A stretch of DNA of 64,000 bases from an uncultured Oscillospiraceae bacterium. Lineage in GTDB: Bacteria > Bacillota > Clostridia > Oscillospirales > Oscillospiraceae. The notes under the pieces are model-generated. The model saw only the letters and a program-made list of their open reading frames with translations. It made no database searches and was not told the DNA's origin. The DNA is taken from the NCBI GenBank assembly GCA_944382965.1, contig CALWOA010000014.1, positions 1 through 64,000 of the forward strand. The letters run 5' to 3'. The position numbers and the translations under genes are program-made. This document shows, piece by piece, positions 33,919-41,731 of this stretch (within the stretch, counting starts at the first letter, position 1; each line of letters begins with the position of its first letter).

Positions 33919-34287
33919 TCAATGATTCCGTTGTTCCACCATGGCGGCGATCTGTTTCAGTTCGTCGCTGGTAATATCCTCCCGACGCAGTAGGGCTTCA
34001 AACAATCCCAGAATGTTGGGCTTATGCCGATGGGAGAAGATGGTAGTTGCAAAATACTCTTCCCGTGTCAGAGTCGGAACAAAGACTCTACCATAGGTCT
34101 TGCTCCGTTTTACTAACCCGGCTTCCTGAATCGCACCTTTTTGCAGCAGACCATTCAGCAGAATATGCACAGAGCTGTCCTTCCAGGTTTTCTCCTCGGA
34201 ACGAGCCAGCAAATCTGCGCGGGACAGCGGCTTCTGCGCGTCCCAGAGAACATCCATGATTTCCATTTCACTTTTTGTAAGTTCCAC
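33919..34287 (-). CDS. BlaI/MecI/CopY-family repressor
   Basis: A 122-residue winged-helix repressor. MELTKSEMEIMDVLWDAQKPLSRADLL is the typical N-terminus, and the HTH follows at about residues 30-55 (KDSSVHILLNGLLQKGAI). Family members repress beta-lactamase, copper-export or cell-wall genes and are usually inactivated by a BlaR1-type protease sensor. No BlaR1 gene is adjacent here. The GTG at 34287 is chosen because AAGGAGG lies 7 bases upstream; the earlier ATG at 34341 overlaps the -35 box of the promoter. Confidence 0.92.
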   Translation of the reverse strand: MELTKSEMEIMDVLWDAQKPLSRADLLARSEEKTWKDSSVHILLNGLLQKGAIQEAGLVKRSKTYGRVFVPTLTREEYFATTIFSHRHKPNILGLFEALLRREDITSDELKQIAAMVEQRNH

Positions 34288-34312
34288 CCGTACACCTCCT
34301 TGACTTGAAGCC

Positions 34313-34341
34313 ATTATAGACTGGTTTACAGTTTTTGTCAA
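34313..34341 (-). promoter_or_regulatory. promoter of the BlaI-type gene
   Basis: A perfect consensus on the minus strand: TTGACA (34341-34336), 17 bases, TATAAT (34318-34313). Further upstream (34385-34410) is a loose dyad, GATATT and AATATC arms 14 bases apart. Confidence 0.85.
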
Positions 34342-34467
34342 TTCCGTTGTTCAAATTTTTAAGAAATTTTTCTGAATTACCGATGATATTGGTTATCGAT
34401 GGGTAATATCGAAACATTTTGCTACATTATTACAGGAAATAATTTCCTTTTTTTGAAAATAAAAAAG

Positions 34468-35475
34468 TTAATTTCCAAGCAGAGTTTCCCGCAGGATTTG
34501 CTGGTTAGCTTCCAGATCTGGAACCAGTACAGACATGCCGTTGATGGACTGATCGGAATATGTCCCTGCAGCGGGGACATATTGGCTGACAATCTGGGCA
34601 TCAGAAAGTATTGGGAACAGTTCCAGGGCGTACATCAGGATTTCTACATTGCTCAAATCTGTCGTGAGCATAGGCAGTATATTTTTGGCCAGTGTCAGCA
34701 TGGTGGTGAGTCCTGCTCCACGATATGCATCCATTAGAGCACTGATCACTTTTCGCTGGCGGTTGGTGCGGCTGAAGTCTCCATCGGCATCCAGTTTACG
34801 AATCCGGGAGTAAGCCAGCGCCTGATCACCGGTCAGCAGGTGGGTGCCCGCACCCAAAGTGCTTCCGGTTTCATAATTGATGACTTCTGCCTCGTCCTGC
34901 CGCAGTTCGATTTCCACACCCCCCAGCAGATCGATTACTTTGGAAAACTGGGTAAAGTCCACTTCCACACTGCCGTCAATATGCAGATTAAAGTTTTCCT
35001 GCAATGTTTGCTCCAGAAGGGGGATTCCGCCGTAGGCATAAGCGCTGTTAATCCGGTTGGATTCATAACCGGGAATCGGAACATACAGATCTCGCAGGAA
35101 AGATGTCATGGTCAGCTGTTTGGTTTTCTTATTGAACGTACACAGAATCATGGAATCGGAACGGGCCCGTTCTTCTTCCGTCCGGCGATCCTGGCCGACC
35201 AAAAGAATATTGACAATGTTGCTGCCTCTGCCGCCAATTTGATTGGAAGCGGTTCCAGACAAGAATTGTCCCCAATTCAGGGAAGGCAGCTCCGGCAAAT
35301 GCCAGGACTCCCCGGAAAATACGCTGATACTGCTTAAGTCGAGGGAAGGCAACAGCCCTGTCTGATATTGAAAATAGGCGGTTGCCCCAACCATTACGGT
35401 TAAAATCAGCCCCAGCATCAAACACAGCAGTTTCATTGCCGCCCGGGCGGGGGAAGATCTTCGTCTCTTTCGCAT
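34468..35475 (-). CDS. LytR-CpsA-Psr family cell-wall glycopolymer ligase
   Basis: A 335-residue membrane-anchored LCP enzyme that attaches polyisoprenyl-linked glycopolymers to peptidoglycan. A basic N-terminus and one membrane segment (about residues 14-37) precede the catalytic domain with VNILLVGQDRR, RSDSMILCTFNKKTKQLTMTSFLRDLYVPIPG, NSAYAYGG and SRIRKLDADGDFSRTNRQRKVI. The conserved Arg and Asp residues are present. The start at 35475 follows AGGAGGCACAAC. A Spo0A-like regulator gene lies 89 bases upstream on the same strand. Confidence 0.93.
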   Translation of the reverse strand: MRKRRRSSPARAAMKLLCLMLGLILTVMVGATAYFQYQTGLLPSLDLSSISVFSGESWHLPELPSLNWGQFLSGTASNQIGGRGSNIVNILLVGQDRRTEEERARSDSMILCTFNKKTKQLTMTSFLRDLYVPIPGYESNRINSAYAYGGIPLLEQTLQENFNLHIDGSVEVDFTQFSKVIDLLGGVEIELRQDEAEVINYETGSTLGAGTHLLTGDQALAYSRIRKLDADGDFSRTNRQRKVISALMDAYRGAGLTTMLTLAKNILPMLTTDLSNVEILMYALELFPILSDAQIVSQYVPAAGTYSDQSINGMSVLVPDLEANQQILRETLLGN

Positions 35476-35564
35476 GTTGTGCCTCCTAATACGAGGAAAA
35501 GTGATTGTTATAGCATATGCAAATCCTGGTAGGTTATTCCGTCGCAATCGGGAATAGAACCGAA

Positions 35565-36263
35565 TTAAAGACGAATTATTTCTGCCAGGCGAGAAATAAA
35601 TTCAGCATTTGTGGGTCGTTTCCTATGCAGGGGGAAATAGTGCTCCCAAACAGAAGGCTGACGTTTTTTCCAAGCCACGTCCAAAGCGCTGCGGATAGAA
35701 CGTTCCACATTACTGCTGTCGCAGTTGCAGATATGGGCAACCGCTGGATAAAGCTCTTTTGTTACCGATTGACTGGAATCCTGTGCCATCAGGAAAATGG
35801 CTTCCATCAGATACCTGCAGCCCCGGTATTTGGCGGAAACGTTCAGCTGTGTAAGCAGTGAGCGAATCTGAGAATAAGGGTCGACCGGTTCTGGCAGGCG
35901 CAGACCATGGCTGAGGTCCGCTACTCGGTTTGCTATGGCATGAAGGTCGCAGGGCTTATACACCAAATAGGCTATCCCCAAACGTTCCGCCGCGGACTGA
36001 ATATAGTCATTGAACAGGGGCGTCATCGCCAGCACCTTAGGGCATAGTCCCAGGGCAACGGCCTGCTCCAGAAGGGAGATCCCATCTAACTCCGTCAGCA
36101 TCAAATCCAGAATCATCACACCGCACTGCTCTCGCTGGAGAATATGGAGGGCCTCTTTACCGCTGCGGCTGGTGAACACCTGATACCGCTGGGAAAGAAT
36201 TTCCGCCAGTGCTGTCAAAAAATCTTCATTGCTGTCAGCAAGCAGAAGTTTGTGCTCATCCAT
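35565..36263 (-). CDS. response regulator with Spo0A-type DNA-binding domain
   Basis: A 232-residue regulator: a receiver domain (residues 1-115) and a C-terminal Spo0A DNA-binding domain (about 125-232). The C-terminal half keeps the Spo0A signature, for example KELYPAVAHICNCDSSNVERSIRSALDVAWKK and RPTNAEFISRLAEIIRL. The receiver has D53, a Thr and a Lys at the expected places, but the acidic pair is D10-S11 rather than D-D or E-D. It is shorter than classical Spo0A. So it may be a second Spo0A-like protein rather than the sporulation master regulator. ATG 36263 has AAGGAGA 6 bases upstream. No kinase gene is adjacent. Confidence 0.88.
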   Translation of the reverse strand: MDEHKLLLADSNEDFLTALAEILSQRYQVFTSRSGKEALHILQREQCGVMILDLMLTELDGISLLEQAVALGLCPKVLAMTPLFNDYIQSAAERLGIAYLVYKPCDLHAIANRVADLSHGLRLPEPVDPYSQIRSLLTQLNVSAKYRGCRYLMEAIFLMAQDSSQSVTKELYPAVAHICNCDSSNVERSIRSALDVAWKKRQPSVWEHYFPLHRKRPTNAEFISRLAEIIRL

Positions 36264-36353
36264 GCCCATTCTCCTTTCCCCATGGATGGGTATACCATAT
36301 CACAGGAAAAGAAAAAATTCAATTCGTTGATGTCCAGGCTTTTCATTTTGGTG

Positions 36354-36386
36354 AAAAAAGAGGCGCGCCGTCCACGGGCACGCCTC
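36354..36386 (-). terminator. terminator of htrA
   Basis: A 10-bp GC-rich stem (36360-36369 with 36377-36386) followed on the minus strand by TTTTTTC, about 50 bases after the htrA stop. Confidence 0.88.
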
Positions 36387-36434
36387 AGATGCACAGGGAA
36401 AAAGGGAAGTGCGGAAAGTGGGAGACAGAGGGAA

Positions 36435-37901
36435 TTAACCGCCAAAGAACCAATTAAACCAGTCCTCGTAGCCGCCGTCACTGGGCATAACCGGTTCTGT
36501 CTCCTGGGTGGTGGGAGCAGGAAGTTCCTGAGGCTTTTCATCCAGGGTAATGTCCATGGTGACTTCCTTACCGCTGCGGATTACGGTGACGGTAGTACTA
36601 TCACCGCCTTTAAAATTGCGCAGCGCCCGGGTAAGTTCCGTGATATTGGAGACTTTGTGTCCGCCCAAATCGGTAATGATATCTTTGGGCTGAATACCCG
36701 CCCGATCAGCACTGCTGCCTTCGGTCACTTCCAAAACGTAAGCGCCGGTGGGCAGACCGAACATGGCGGCGGAGTCAGCGTCGGTGTTCTGCACTGTGAC
36801 ACCCAGATAACCGCCGGTGACGTAACCATGCTCCACCAGATCGTCAATGATGGGAACCACATCGTCAATGGGAATGGCGAAACCGATGCCTTCAATGGAA
36901 GCACCGGAACCGGTGGTGCCAGAGTACTTGGCGGTGGTAATGCCGATGACTTCACCGCGCATATTGAACAGGGGACCGCCTGAATTACCAGGATTGATTG
37001 CGGCGTCGGTCTGAATCATGTTGATAATGGTGCTGTCGGTGGCAACTTCCCGATTGATACCGCTGACGTAGCCAACGGTTTGGGTGGCGGCCAGTTCACC
37101 CAGGGGGTTGCCAATGGCAACTACCATATCACCGATTACCAGGTCACTGCTGCTTCCCAAAACGGCGGCGGGCAGATCTTCAGCTTCAATTTTCAGCACG
37201 GCCAAATCATTGGTAGAATCGAAGCCAACGATTTCCGCGGCATACTCCGTTCCGTCGTACATAACGACGTCTACACTAATTGCATCCTGAACCACATGGT
37301 AGTTGGTGACCACATAACCGTCCTCGGACAGAATGAAGCCGGAGCCAGAGGAGGAAGCCTCTGCGGGGCCGTACATTCCGCTGGTCTGAATCGTGCTGGA
37401 AATGGCTACTACGCTGTTGACATTCCAGGCATAAAGCTGGCTTGGCGTCAGCACATCCCCGCTATCGGGAAGGGCATGGCCGGAACCGCCGCTGAAAGGA
37501 GCTGCCTGTTCAATTTGTTTTTCCAGACTGTCAATTTTCTCTGTCAGCCGGGAAATGGCATCTTCGCTACGTTCTTCCCAGTACTCATTCATGGTATACG
37601 CAGTAATCAGGCAGCTGCCTGCTACCAACGCCAATGCCAATACGCAGACCAAGATCCGTTTTCCCAAGGGCTTATGAGGTTTTTTGGGCTTGGGGGCGGT
37701 TTGGGGCTGATAGGTATATTCCGGATTGCTTTGCTGGGGATTCACTTCAAAAGGGGAATCCGCATAGGGAGAAGGCTTTCTGGAAGTACCGGAAGCGGTG
37801 CTGGAAGCATCCTGGTGATTCTGCTGCTCAGCAGCAGAATCTACCGATGACTGCGGCGGCGTTTCCGGATTGGGATAGTTCTGATTTTCAAATGACTCCA
37901 T
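36435..37901 (-). CDS. htrA: HtrA/DegP-like membrane serine protease with PDZ domain
   Basis: A 488-residue surface quality-control protease. The cytoplasmic N-terminus (about 85 residues) is Pro/Gln/Ser-rich and disordered. One membrane segment (about 90-110) is followed by a short coiled coil. The trypsin-like domain has the triad His in VVTNYHVVQ, Asp in STNDLAVLK and S307 in GNSGGP. One PDZ domain (about 370-455) and an acidic, Trp-ending tail complete it. ATG 37901 follows AAGGAGGATATTACA. It is monocistronic, with its own promoter and terminator. Confidence 0.95.
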   Translation of the reverse strand: MESFENQNYPNPETPPQSSVDSAAEQQNHQDASSTASGTSRKPSPYADSPFEVNPQQSNPEYTYQPQTAPKPKKPHKPLGKRILVCVLALALVAGSCLITAYTMNEYWEERSEDAISRLTEKIDSLEKQIEQAAPFSGGSGHALPDSGDVLTPSQLYAWNVNSVVAISSTIQTSGMYGPAEASSSGSGFILSEDGYVVTNYHVVQDAISVDVVMYDGTEYAAEIVGFDSTNDLAVLKIEAEDLPAAVLGSSSDLVIGDMVVAIGNPLGELAATQTVGYVSGINREVATDSTIINMIQTDAAINPGNSGGPLFNMRGEVIGITTAKYSGTTGSGASIEGIGFAIPIDDVVPIIDDLVEHGYVTGGYLGVTVQNTDADSAAMFGLPTGAYVLEVTEGSSADRAGIQPKDIITDLGGHKVSNITELTRALRNFKGGDSTTVTVIRSGKEVTMDITLDEKPQELPAPTTQETEPVMPSDGGYEDWFNWFFGG

Positions 37902-37984
37902 TGTAATATCCTCCTTACCGTTTCTTTGCCCAGCATAGCGGAAAAATATGAAGAAAATATGTATCCTGGGGAAACGAACTATAA

Positions 37985-38024
37985 ATTGTGACAATATCAT
38001 ACTGGCATCCCATGGATTCGTCAA
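37985..38024 (-). promoter_or_regulatory. promoter of htrA with palindrome
   Basis: On the minus strand TTGACG (38024-38019), 17 bases, TATGAT (38001-37996). An 11-base palindrome ATTGTGACAAT (37985-37995) lies directly behind the -10 box and may be an operator. Confidence 0.72.
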
Positions 38025-38025
38025 G

Positions 38026-38054
38026 AAAAATCGCGGCAGCGGGAGGCTGCCGCG
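38026..38054 (-). terminator. terminator of the DUF1540 gene
   Basis: A 9-bp stem CGCGGCAGC / GCTGCCGCG (38032-38040, 38046-38054) followed on the minus strand by ATTTTTC, 10 bases after the stop codon. Confidence 0.88.
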
Positions 38055-38063
38055 GGAAAAATC

Positions 38064-38228
38064 TTACTTTTTGCGGAAGGACTTGCAGTCCGTGCACTGG
38101 TCCATGGTAGGATTGGTTTCGTGGGTACCCACCAGGATGCGGTCCAGGGAGCAGTAGTTTTCGTTTTCGCAGTGGTAAGCGCACTGCTGCACAGTGCACT
38201 CAATGCATTTGTTGGCATGACAGTTCAT
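38064..38228 (-). CDS. DUF1540-family small cysteine-rich protein
   Basis: A 54-residue protein with eight Cys residues (C3, C8, C11, C16, C20, C26, C45, C48). The pattern CxxxxCxxC early and CTDCKSF at the end matches DUF1540, a clostridial family that probably binds zinc or another metal. Its function is unknown, although members often occur in spore-forming species. AAAGGAGGAAAC precedes the ATG. It is divergent from rpe. Confidence 0.88.
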   Translation of the reverse strand: MNCHANKCIECTVQQCAYHCENENYCSLDRILVGTHETNPTMDQCTDCKSFRKK

Positions 38229-38287
38229 GTTTGTTTCCTCCTTTTGTTTGGTTACGGCAATAGTATGGCATGGGTTTGAAAAAGTAT

Positions 38288-38342
38288 TCTGGAAATATTT
38301 TCCAGATATTGCATTATACCACCGGTTGTGATATTGTAACAA
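38288..38342 (-). promoter_or_regulatory. promoter of the DUF1540 gene with inverted repeat
   Basis: A TATAAT -10 box (38318-38313) with a fair -35, TTGTTA (38342-38337), at 18 bases. At and behind the start point lies an inverted repeat TCTGGAAA-TAT-TTTCCAGA (38288-38306), a possible operator. Confidence 0.65.
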
Positions 38343-38385
38343 AGAACACAGGCCCTGCCCTATGAGAGAAAAGGAGATACCGCAT

Positions 38386-39036
38386 ATGGCGAAAATTGCA
38401 CCATCCATCTTGTCTGCGGACTTTGCCAACTTGGAACGAGACATCCGGAATATTGCGCAAAATGGGGCGGATTGGGTACATGTTGATGTTATGGACGGCA
38501 ATTTTGTGCCGAATATTACCATCGGTATTCCGGTGGTGAAAGCCATCCGCCCGGTTACCAGCCTGCCTCTGGATGTGCATCTGATGATTGACCGGCCTAT
38601 TCGCTATGCCGAGCAGTTTGTTCAGGCCGGCGCAGACTGGCTGACCATTCATGTAGAGGCGGACACACAGGAAAATACCCTGGCCTGTCTGCAAAAAATC
38701 CGGGAACTGGGCTGCAAGGCTGCCATCTCCCTGAAACCCGGCACCCCAGCGGAAGCGGCAGAACCGTTCCTGGAGTTGTGTGACATGATTCTGGTGATGA
38801 CAGTGGAGCCTGGCTTCGGCGGACAGAAATTCATGCAGGACATGATGCCCAAGCTGAGGAAACTGCGTTCCATGCTGGATGCAGTCAATCCGGAATGTCT
38901 GCTGGAAGTCGATGGGGGCGTGGACAGCCGAACTTGCGGCATCTGCAAGGAAAACGGCGCCCAGGTGTTGGTGGCAGGCTCCGCTTACTTCAAGGCAAAC
39001 GATCGGGCCGACTTCGTCAGAACCGTTCAGGAATAA
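38386..39036 (+). CDS. rpe: ribulose-phosphate 3-epimerase
   Basis: A 216-residue TIM-barrel enzyme of the pentose phosphate pathway. It begins AKIAPSILSADFANLERDI. VHVDVMDGNFVPNITIG holds metal ligands, DVHLMIDRP follows, and VMTVEPGFGGQKF plus EVDGGVDSRT complete the site. ATG 38386 is chosen because AAGGAGATACCGCAT lies upstream; the ATG at 38362 has no ribosome site. Confidence 0.96.
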   Translation: MAKIAPSILSADFANLERDIRNIAQNGADWVHVDVMDGNFVPNITIGIPVVKAIRPVTSLPLDVHLMIDRPIRYAEQFVQAGADWLTIHVEADTQENTLACLQKIRELGCKAAISLKPGTPAEAAEPFLELCDMILVMTVEPGFGGQKFMQDMMPKLRKLRSMLDAVNPECLLEVDGGVDSRTCGICKENGAQVLVAGSAYFKANDRADFVRTVQE

Positions 39037-39077
39037 ACGAATAGATCGTTTTATATTGATTTTCTCCGTTCAAGGAA

Positions 39078-39106
39078 TTGACAAGTCAGCGGACACACGG
39101 TATAAT
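39078..39106 (+). promoter_or_regulatory. consensus promoter of the NifU-like/GGGtGRT pair
   Basis: A perfect TTGACA (39078-39083), 17 bases, TATAAT (39101-39106), about 75 bases before the first start codon. This is among the strongest promoters in the window. Confidence 0.88.
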
Positions 39107-39183
39107 GTATGCGGAAAATCCCGGTTTTCCACAGTGTAAATCCAAAGGCGAAAAAACGTCTTTTGAAAGAAAGGAAAATTGCC

Positions 39184-39876
39184 ATGATTTATAGTGCAGA
39201 AGTACAGCATATGTGCTCCGTGGCCAAGGGCGCCTATCACGGCCCCGCTCCCATTCCTGAAGAGGGCAAATGGGTTCAGGCTAAGGAAATTAAGGACATC
39301 AGCGGTTTCACCCATGGTATCGGCTGGTGCGCACCTCAGCAGGGCTGCTGCAAGCTGACCCTGAATGTGAAGGAAGGCGTCATCGAAGAGGCTCTGGTGG
39401 AGACTCTGGGCTGCTCCGGCATGACCCATTCCGCCGCTATGGCTTCCGAAATCCTGATCGGCAAGACCATTCTGGAAGCGCTGAACACCGACCTGGTGTG
39501 CGACGCCATCAACACCGCTATGCGGGAACTGTTCCTGCAGATCGTCTACGGCCGCAGCCAGTCTGCGTTCTCCGAGGGCGGCCTGGCAGTGGGCGCTTCT
39601 CTGGAAGACCTGGGCAAGGGCCTGCGCAGCCAGGTTGGCACCATGTTTGCCACCAAGGTTAAGGGCCCCCGTTATCTGGAAATGGCAGAGGGCTATGTTA
39701 CCCGCTGCGCTCTGGATGAGGACAACCTGATCATCGGTTACGAGTTCATCAACCTGGGTAAGATGATGGACTTCATCAAGAAGGGCGACGATGCCAACAC
39801 CGCTCTGGAGAAGGCCAAGGGTTCCTACGGCCGTTTCGCAGGCGCTGCTAAGTACATCGACCCCCGTCACGAATAA
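39184..39876 (+). CDS. NifU-like iron-sulfur scaffold protein of the GGGtGRT pair
   Basis: A 230-residue protein with an IscU/NifU-like N-terminal half. The Cys positions fit a metal or cluster site: GIGWCAPQQGCCKLTLNV (three Cys), LGCSGMTHSAAMASEIL and VTRCALDE. The spacing differs from housekeeping IscU/SufU, and the C-terminal half (about residues 120-230) is extra. I recall this protein being annotated as an Fe-S assembly scaffold always next to the GGGtGRT gene, as here. Whether it really carries a cluster is unproven. The start at 39184 follows AAAGGAAAATTGCC. Codon use is very strongly biased (CTG, GGC, AAG, GCT), like that of highly expressed genes. Confidence 0.85.
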   Translation: MIYSAEVQHMCSVAKGAYHGPAPIPEEGKWVQAKEIKDISGFTHGIGWCAPQQGCCKLTLNVKEGVIEEALVETLGCSGMTHSAAMASEILIGKTILEALNTDLVCDAINTAMRELFLQIVYGRSQSAFSEGGLAVGASLEDLGKGLRSQVGTMFATKVKGPRYLEMAEGYVTRCALDEDNLIIGYEFINLGKMMDFIKKGDDANTALEKAKGSYGRFAGAAKYIDPRHE

Positions 39877-39891
39877 GAGGAGGACGCAGCA

Positions 39892-40893
39892 ATGGCTTTG
39901 TTTGAAGGTTACGAAAGAAAAATCGACAAGATCAATGGCGTCCTGGCTCAGTATGGCCTGAACTCCGTTGAAGAGTGCCGTGAGTTGTGCAAGGCAAAGG
40001 GCTTCGATCCCTACGAAATCGTCAAGGGCATTCAGCCCATCGCTTTCGAGGACGTGGCTTGGGCATACTGCGTTGGCGCTGCCATCGCTATGAAGAAGGG
40101 CGTAAAGACTGCTGCCGAGGCTGCTGAGGCTGTCGGCATCGGCCTGCAGGCATTCTGCATCCCCGGCTCCGTTGCTGAGGATCGTAAGGTTGGCCTGGGT
40201 CACGGCAATCTGGGCGCTATGCTGCTGCGGGACGAGACCAAGTGCTTTGCCTTCCTGGCTGGCCACGAGTCCTTCGCTGCTGCAGAAGGTGCTATCGGCA
40301 TTGCTCGCAGCGCCAACAAGGCTCGTAAGGAACCCCTGCGGGTTATCCTGAACGGCCTGGGCAAGGACGCTGCTCAGATCATCTCCCGGATCAACGGCTT
40401 CACCTACGTGCAGACCCAGTTCGACTACTACACCGGCGAGCTGAAGGTTGTCCGTGAGATTCCTTACTCCGACGGCGAGCGGGCTGCTGTCCGTTGCTAT
40501 GGTGCTGACGATGTCCGTGAGGGCGTTGCCATCATGCACAAGGAAGGCGTGGATGTTTCCATCACCGGTAACTCCACCAACCCCACCCGCTTCCAGCATC
40601 CTGTTGCCGGCACTTACAAGAAGGAGTGCATCGAGCAGGGCAAGAAGTACTTCTCCGTTGCTTCCGGCGGCGGCACTGGCCGTACTCTGCATCCGGACAA
40701 CATGGCAGCTGGTCCTGCTTCCTACGGCATGACCGATACCATGGGCCGTATGCACAGCGATGCTCAGTTCGCTGGTTCTTCCTCCGTCCCCGCCCACGTG
40801 GAAATGATGGGCTTCCTGGGCGCTGGCAACAACCCCATGGTCGGTATGACCGTTTCCGTGGCTGTTGCTGTGGAAGAGGCTCTGAAGGGCTAA
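39892..40893 (+). CDS. GGGtGRT protein
   Basis: A 333-residue protein named for its SGGGTGRT motif (GGGTGRT at residues 259-265), followed by LHPDNMAAGPASYGMTDTMGRMHSD. Other conserved-looking stretches are EDVAWAYCVGAAIAMKKGVKTAAEAAEAVGIGLQAFCIPGS, VGLGHGNLGAMLLRDETKCFAFLAGHESFAAAEGAIG, and SVPAHVEMMGFLGAGNNPMVG. I know the family name but no biochemical function. GAGGAGGACGCAGC gives a strong ribosome site. It lies 15 bases behind the NifU-like gene under the same promoter and shares its extreme codon bias, so it should be an abundant cytoplasmic protein. A terminator follows. Confidence 0.9.
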   Translation: MALFEGYERKIDKINGVLAQYGLNSVEECRELCKAKGFDPYEIVKGIQPIAFEDVAWAYCVGAAIAMKKGVKTAAEAAEAVGIGLQAFCIPGSVAEDRKVGLGHGNLGAMLLRDETKCFAFLAGHESFAAAEGAIGIARSANKARKEPLRVILNGLGKDAAQIISRINGFTYVQTQFDYYTGELKVVREIPYSDGERAAVRCYGADDVREGVAIMHKEGVDVSITGNSTNPTRFQHPVAGTYKKECIEQGKKYFSVASGGGTGRTLHPDNMAAGPASYGMTDTMGRMHSDAQFAGSSSVPAHVEMMGFLGAGNNPMVGMTVSVAVAVEEALKG

Positions 40894-40916
40894 TTTTCCC
40901 CAATAACCAAAAACGA

Positions 40917-40948
40917 AACCGGGAATCCTGCGGGATTCCCGGTTTTTT
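40917..40948 (+). terminator. terminator of the GGGtGRT operon
   Basis: A 12-bp stem AACCGGGAATCC / GGATTCCCGGTT (40917-40928, 40933-40944) followed by TTTTTTGC. Confidence 0.92.
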
Positions 40949-40978
40949 GCTTCCTTGAAAATGTTTACAGAAAATACC

Positions 40979-41006
40979 TTGTACCTCTGCATAAAAATGA
41001 TATAAT
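40979..41006 (+). promoter_or_regulatory. promoter of the two-component operon
   Basis: TTGTAC (40979-40984), a 16-base spacer and TATAAT (41001-41006), about 50 bases before the response-regulator gene. Confidence 0.72.
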
Positions 41007-41053
41007 AAATGTATACTGGCTTCTTAAATTTACTGAAATGGAATGATGCCCAA

Positions 41054-41731
41054 ATGAAACAGAAAATCCTGATTGCAGAGGACGAGGCAGATATCCGCAA
41101 CATCCTGAAACTCTATCTGGAAAGCGAAGGGCTTGAGGTGGTGCAGGCACAAGATGGAGAGCAGGCGCTGCGTATGGCGCAGCAGGAAATGCCGGATCTG
41201 ATCCTTCTGGATGTGATGATGCCCAATATGGACGGCTTTGCCGTTACCCAGGCTCTGCGCCAATACAGTCAGGTGCCGATTTTGATCCTGTCTGCCCGGA
41301 GCCAGGACGCAGATAAAATTCTGGGCCTGAACCTGGGGGCGGATGATTACATCGCCAAGCCCTTCAATGCCCTGGAGGTGGTTGCCAGGGTCAAGGCACA
41401 CCTGCGCCGCAGCCAGCAGGGGGCAGCCTTTGTCATTAACGTCAATGGCTTGTCCCTTAACGCCGAGACCTGTACGGTTACCAAGGAAGGAGCGCTTCTT
41501 GCATTGACGCCAACGGAATATAAGCTTTTGTCGGTGTTCATGCGCTCACCGGGACGGATATTTACCAAGGTGCAGCTGAGCGAAGCCGTCAATGGGGAGT
41601 ATTTCGAAAGTGACGAAAATACCATCATGGTTCACATTTCCAAATTGCGGGATAAGATTGAGGACAATCCCCGCAAACCTGCCAGACTTGTGACCATTCG
41701 AGGATTGGGGTATCGCTTTGAAAAAACATAA
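41054..41731 (+). CDS. OmpR-family response regulator
   Basis: A 225-residue regulator: receiver domain (about residues 3-118; acidic pair E9-D10, phospho-acceptor D53, the conserved Lys in YIAKPF) and a C-terminal winged helix (about 130-225; LTPTEYKLLSVFMRSPGRIFTKVQL to LVTIRGLGYRF). The start at 41054 gives the normal N-terminus KQKILIAEDEADIR, although its ribosome site is weak. It overlaps the sensor kinase gene by 14 bases. It probably controls the ABC exporter genes behind the kinase, whose promoter carries direct repeats. Confidence 0.95.
   Translation: MKQKILIAEDEADIRNILKLYLESEGLEVVQAQDGEQALRMAQQEMPDLILLDVMMPNMDGFAVTQALRQYSQVPILILSARSQDADKILGLNLGADDYIAKPFNALEVVARVKAHLRRSQQGAAFVINVNGLSLNAETCTVTKEGALLALTPTEYKLLSVFMRSPGRIFTKVQLSEAVNGEYFESDENTIMVHISKLRDKIEDNPRKPARLVTIRGLGYRFEKT

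Noticed and set aside
34435..34455. GGAAA-TAA-TTTCC followed by seven T on the plus strand as a terminator
   Set aside because: The stem is only 5 bp and AT-rich, and no plus-strand gene ends before it. It may be chance in an AT-rich gap.
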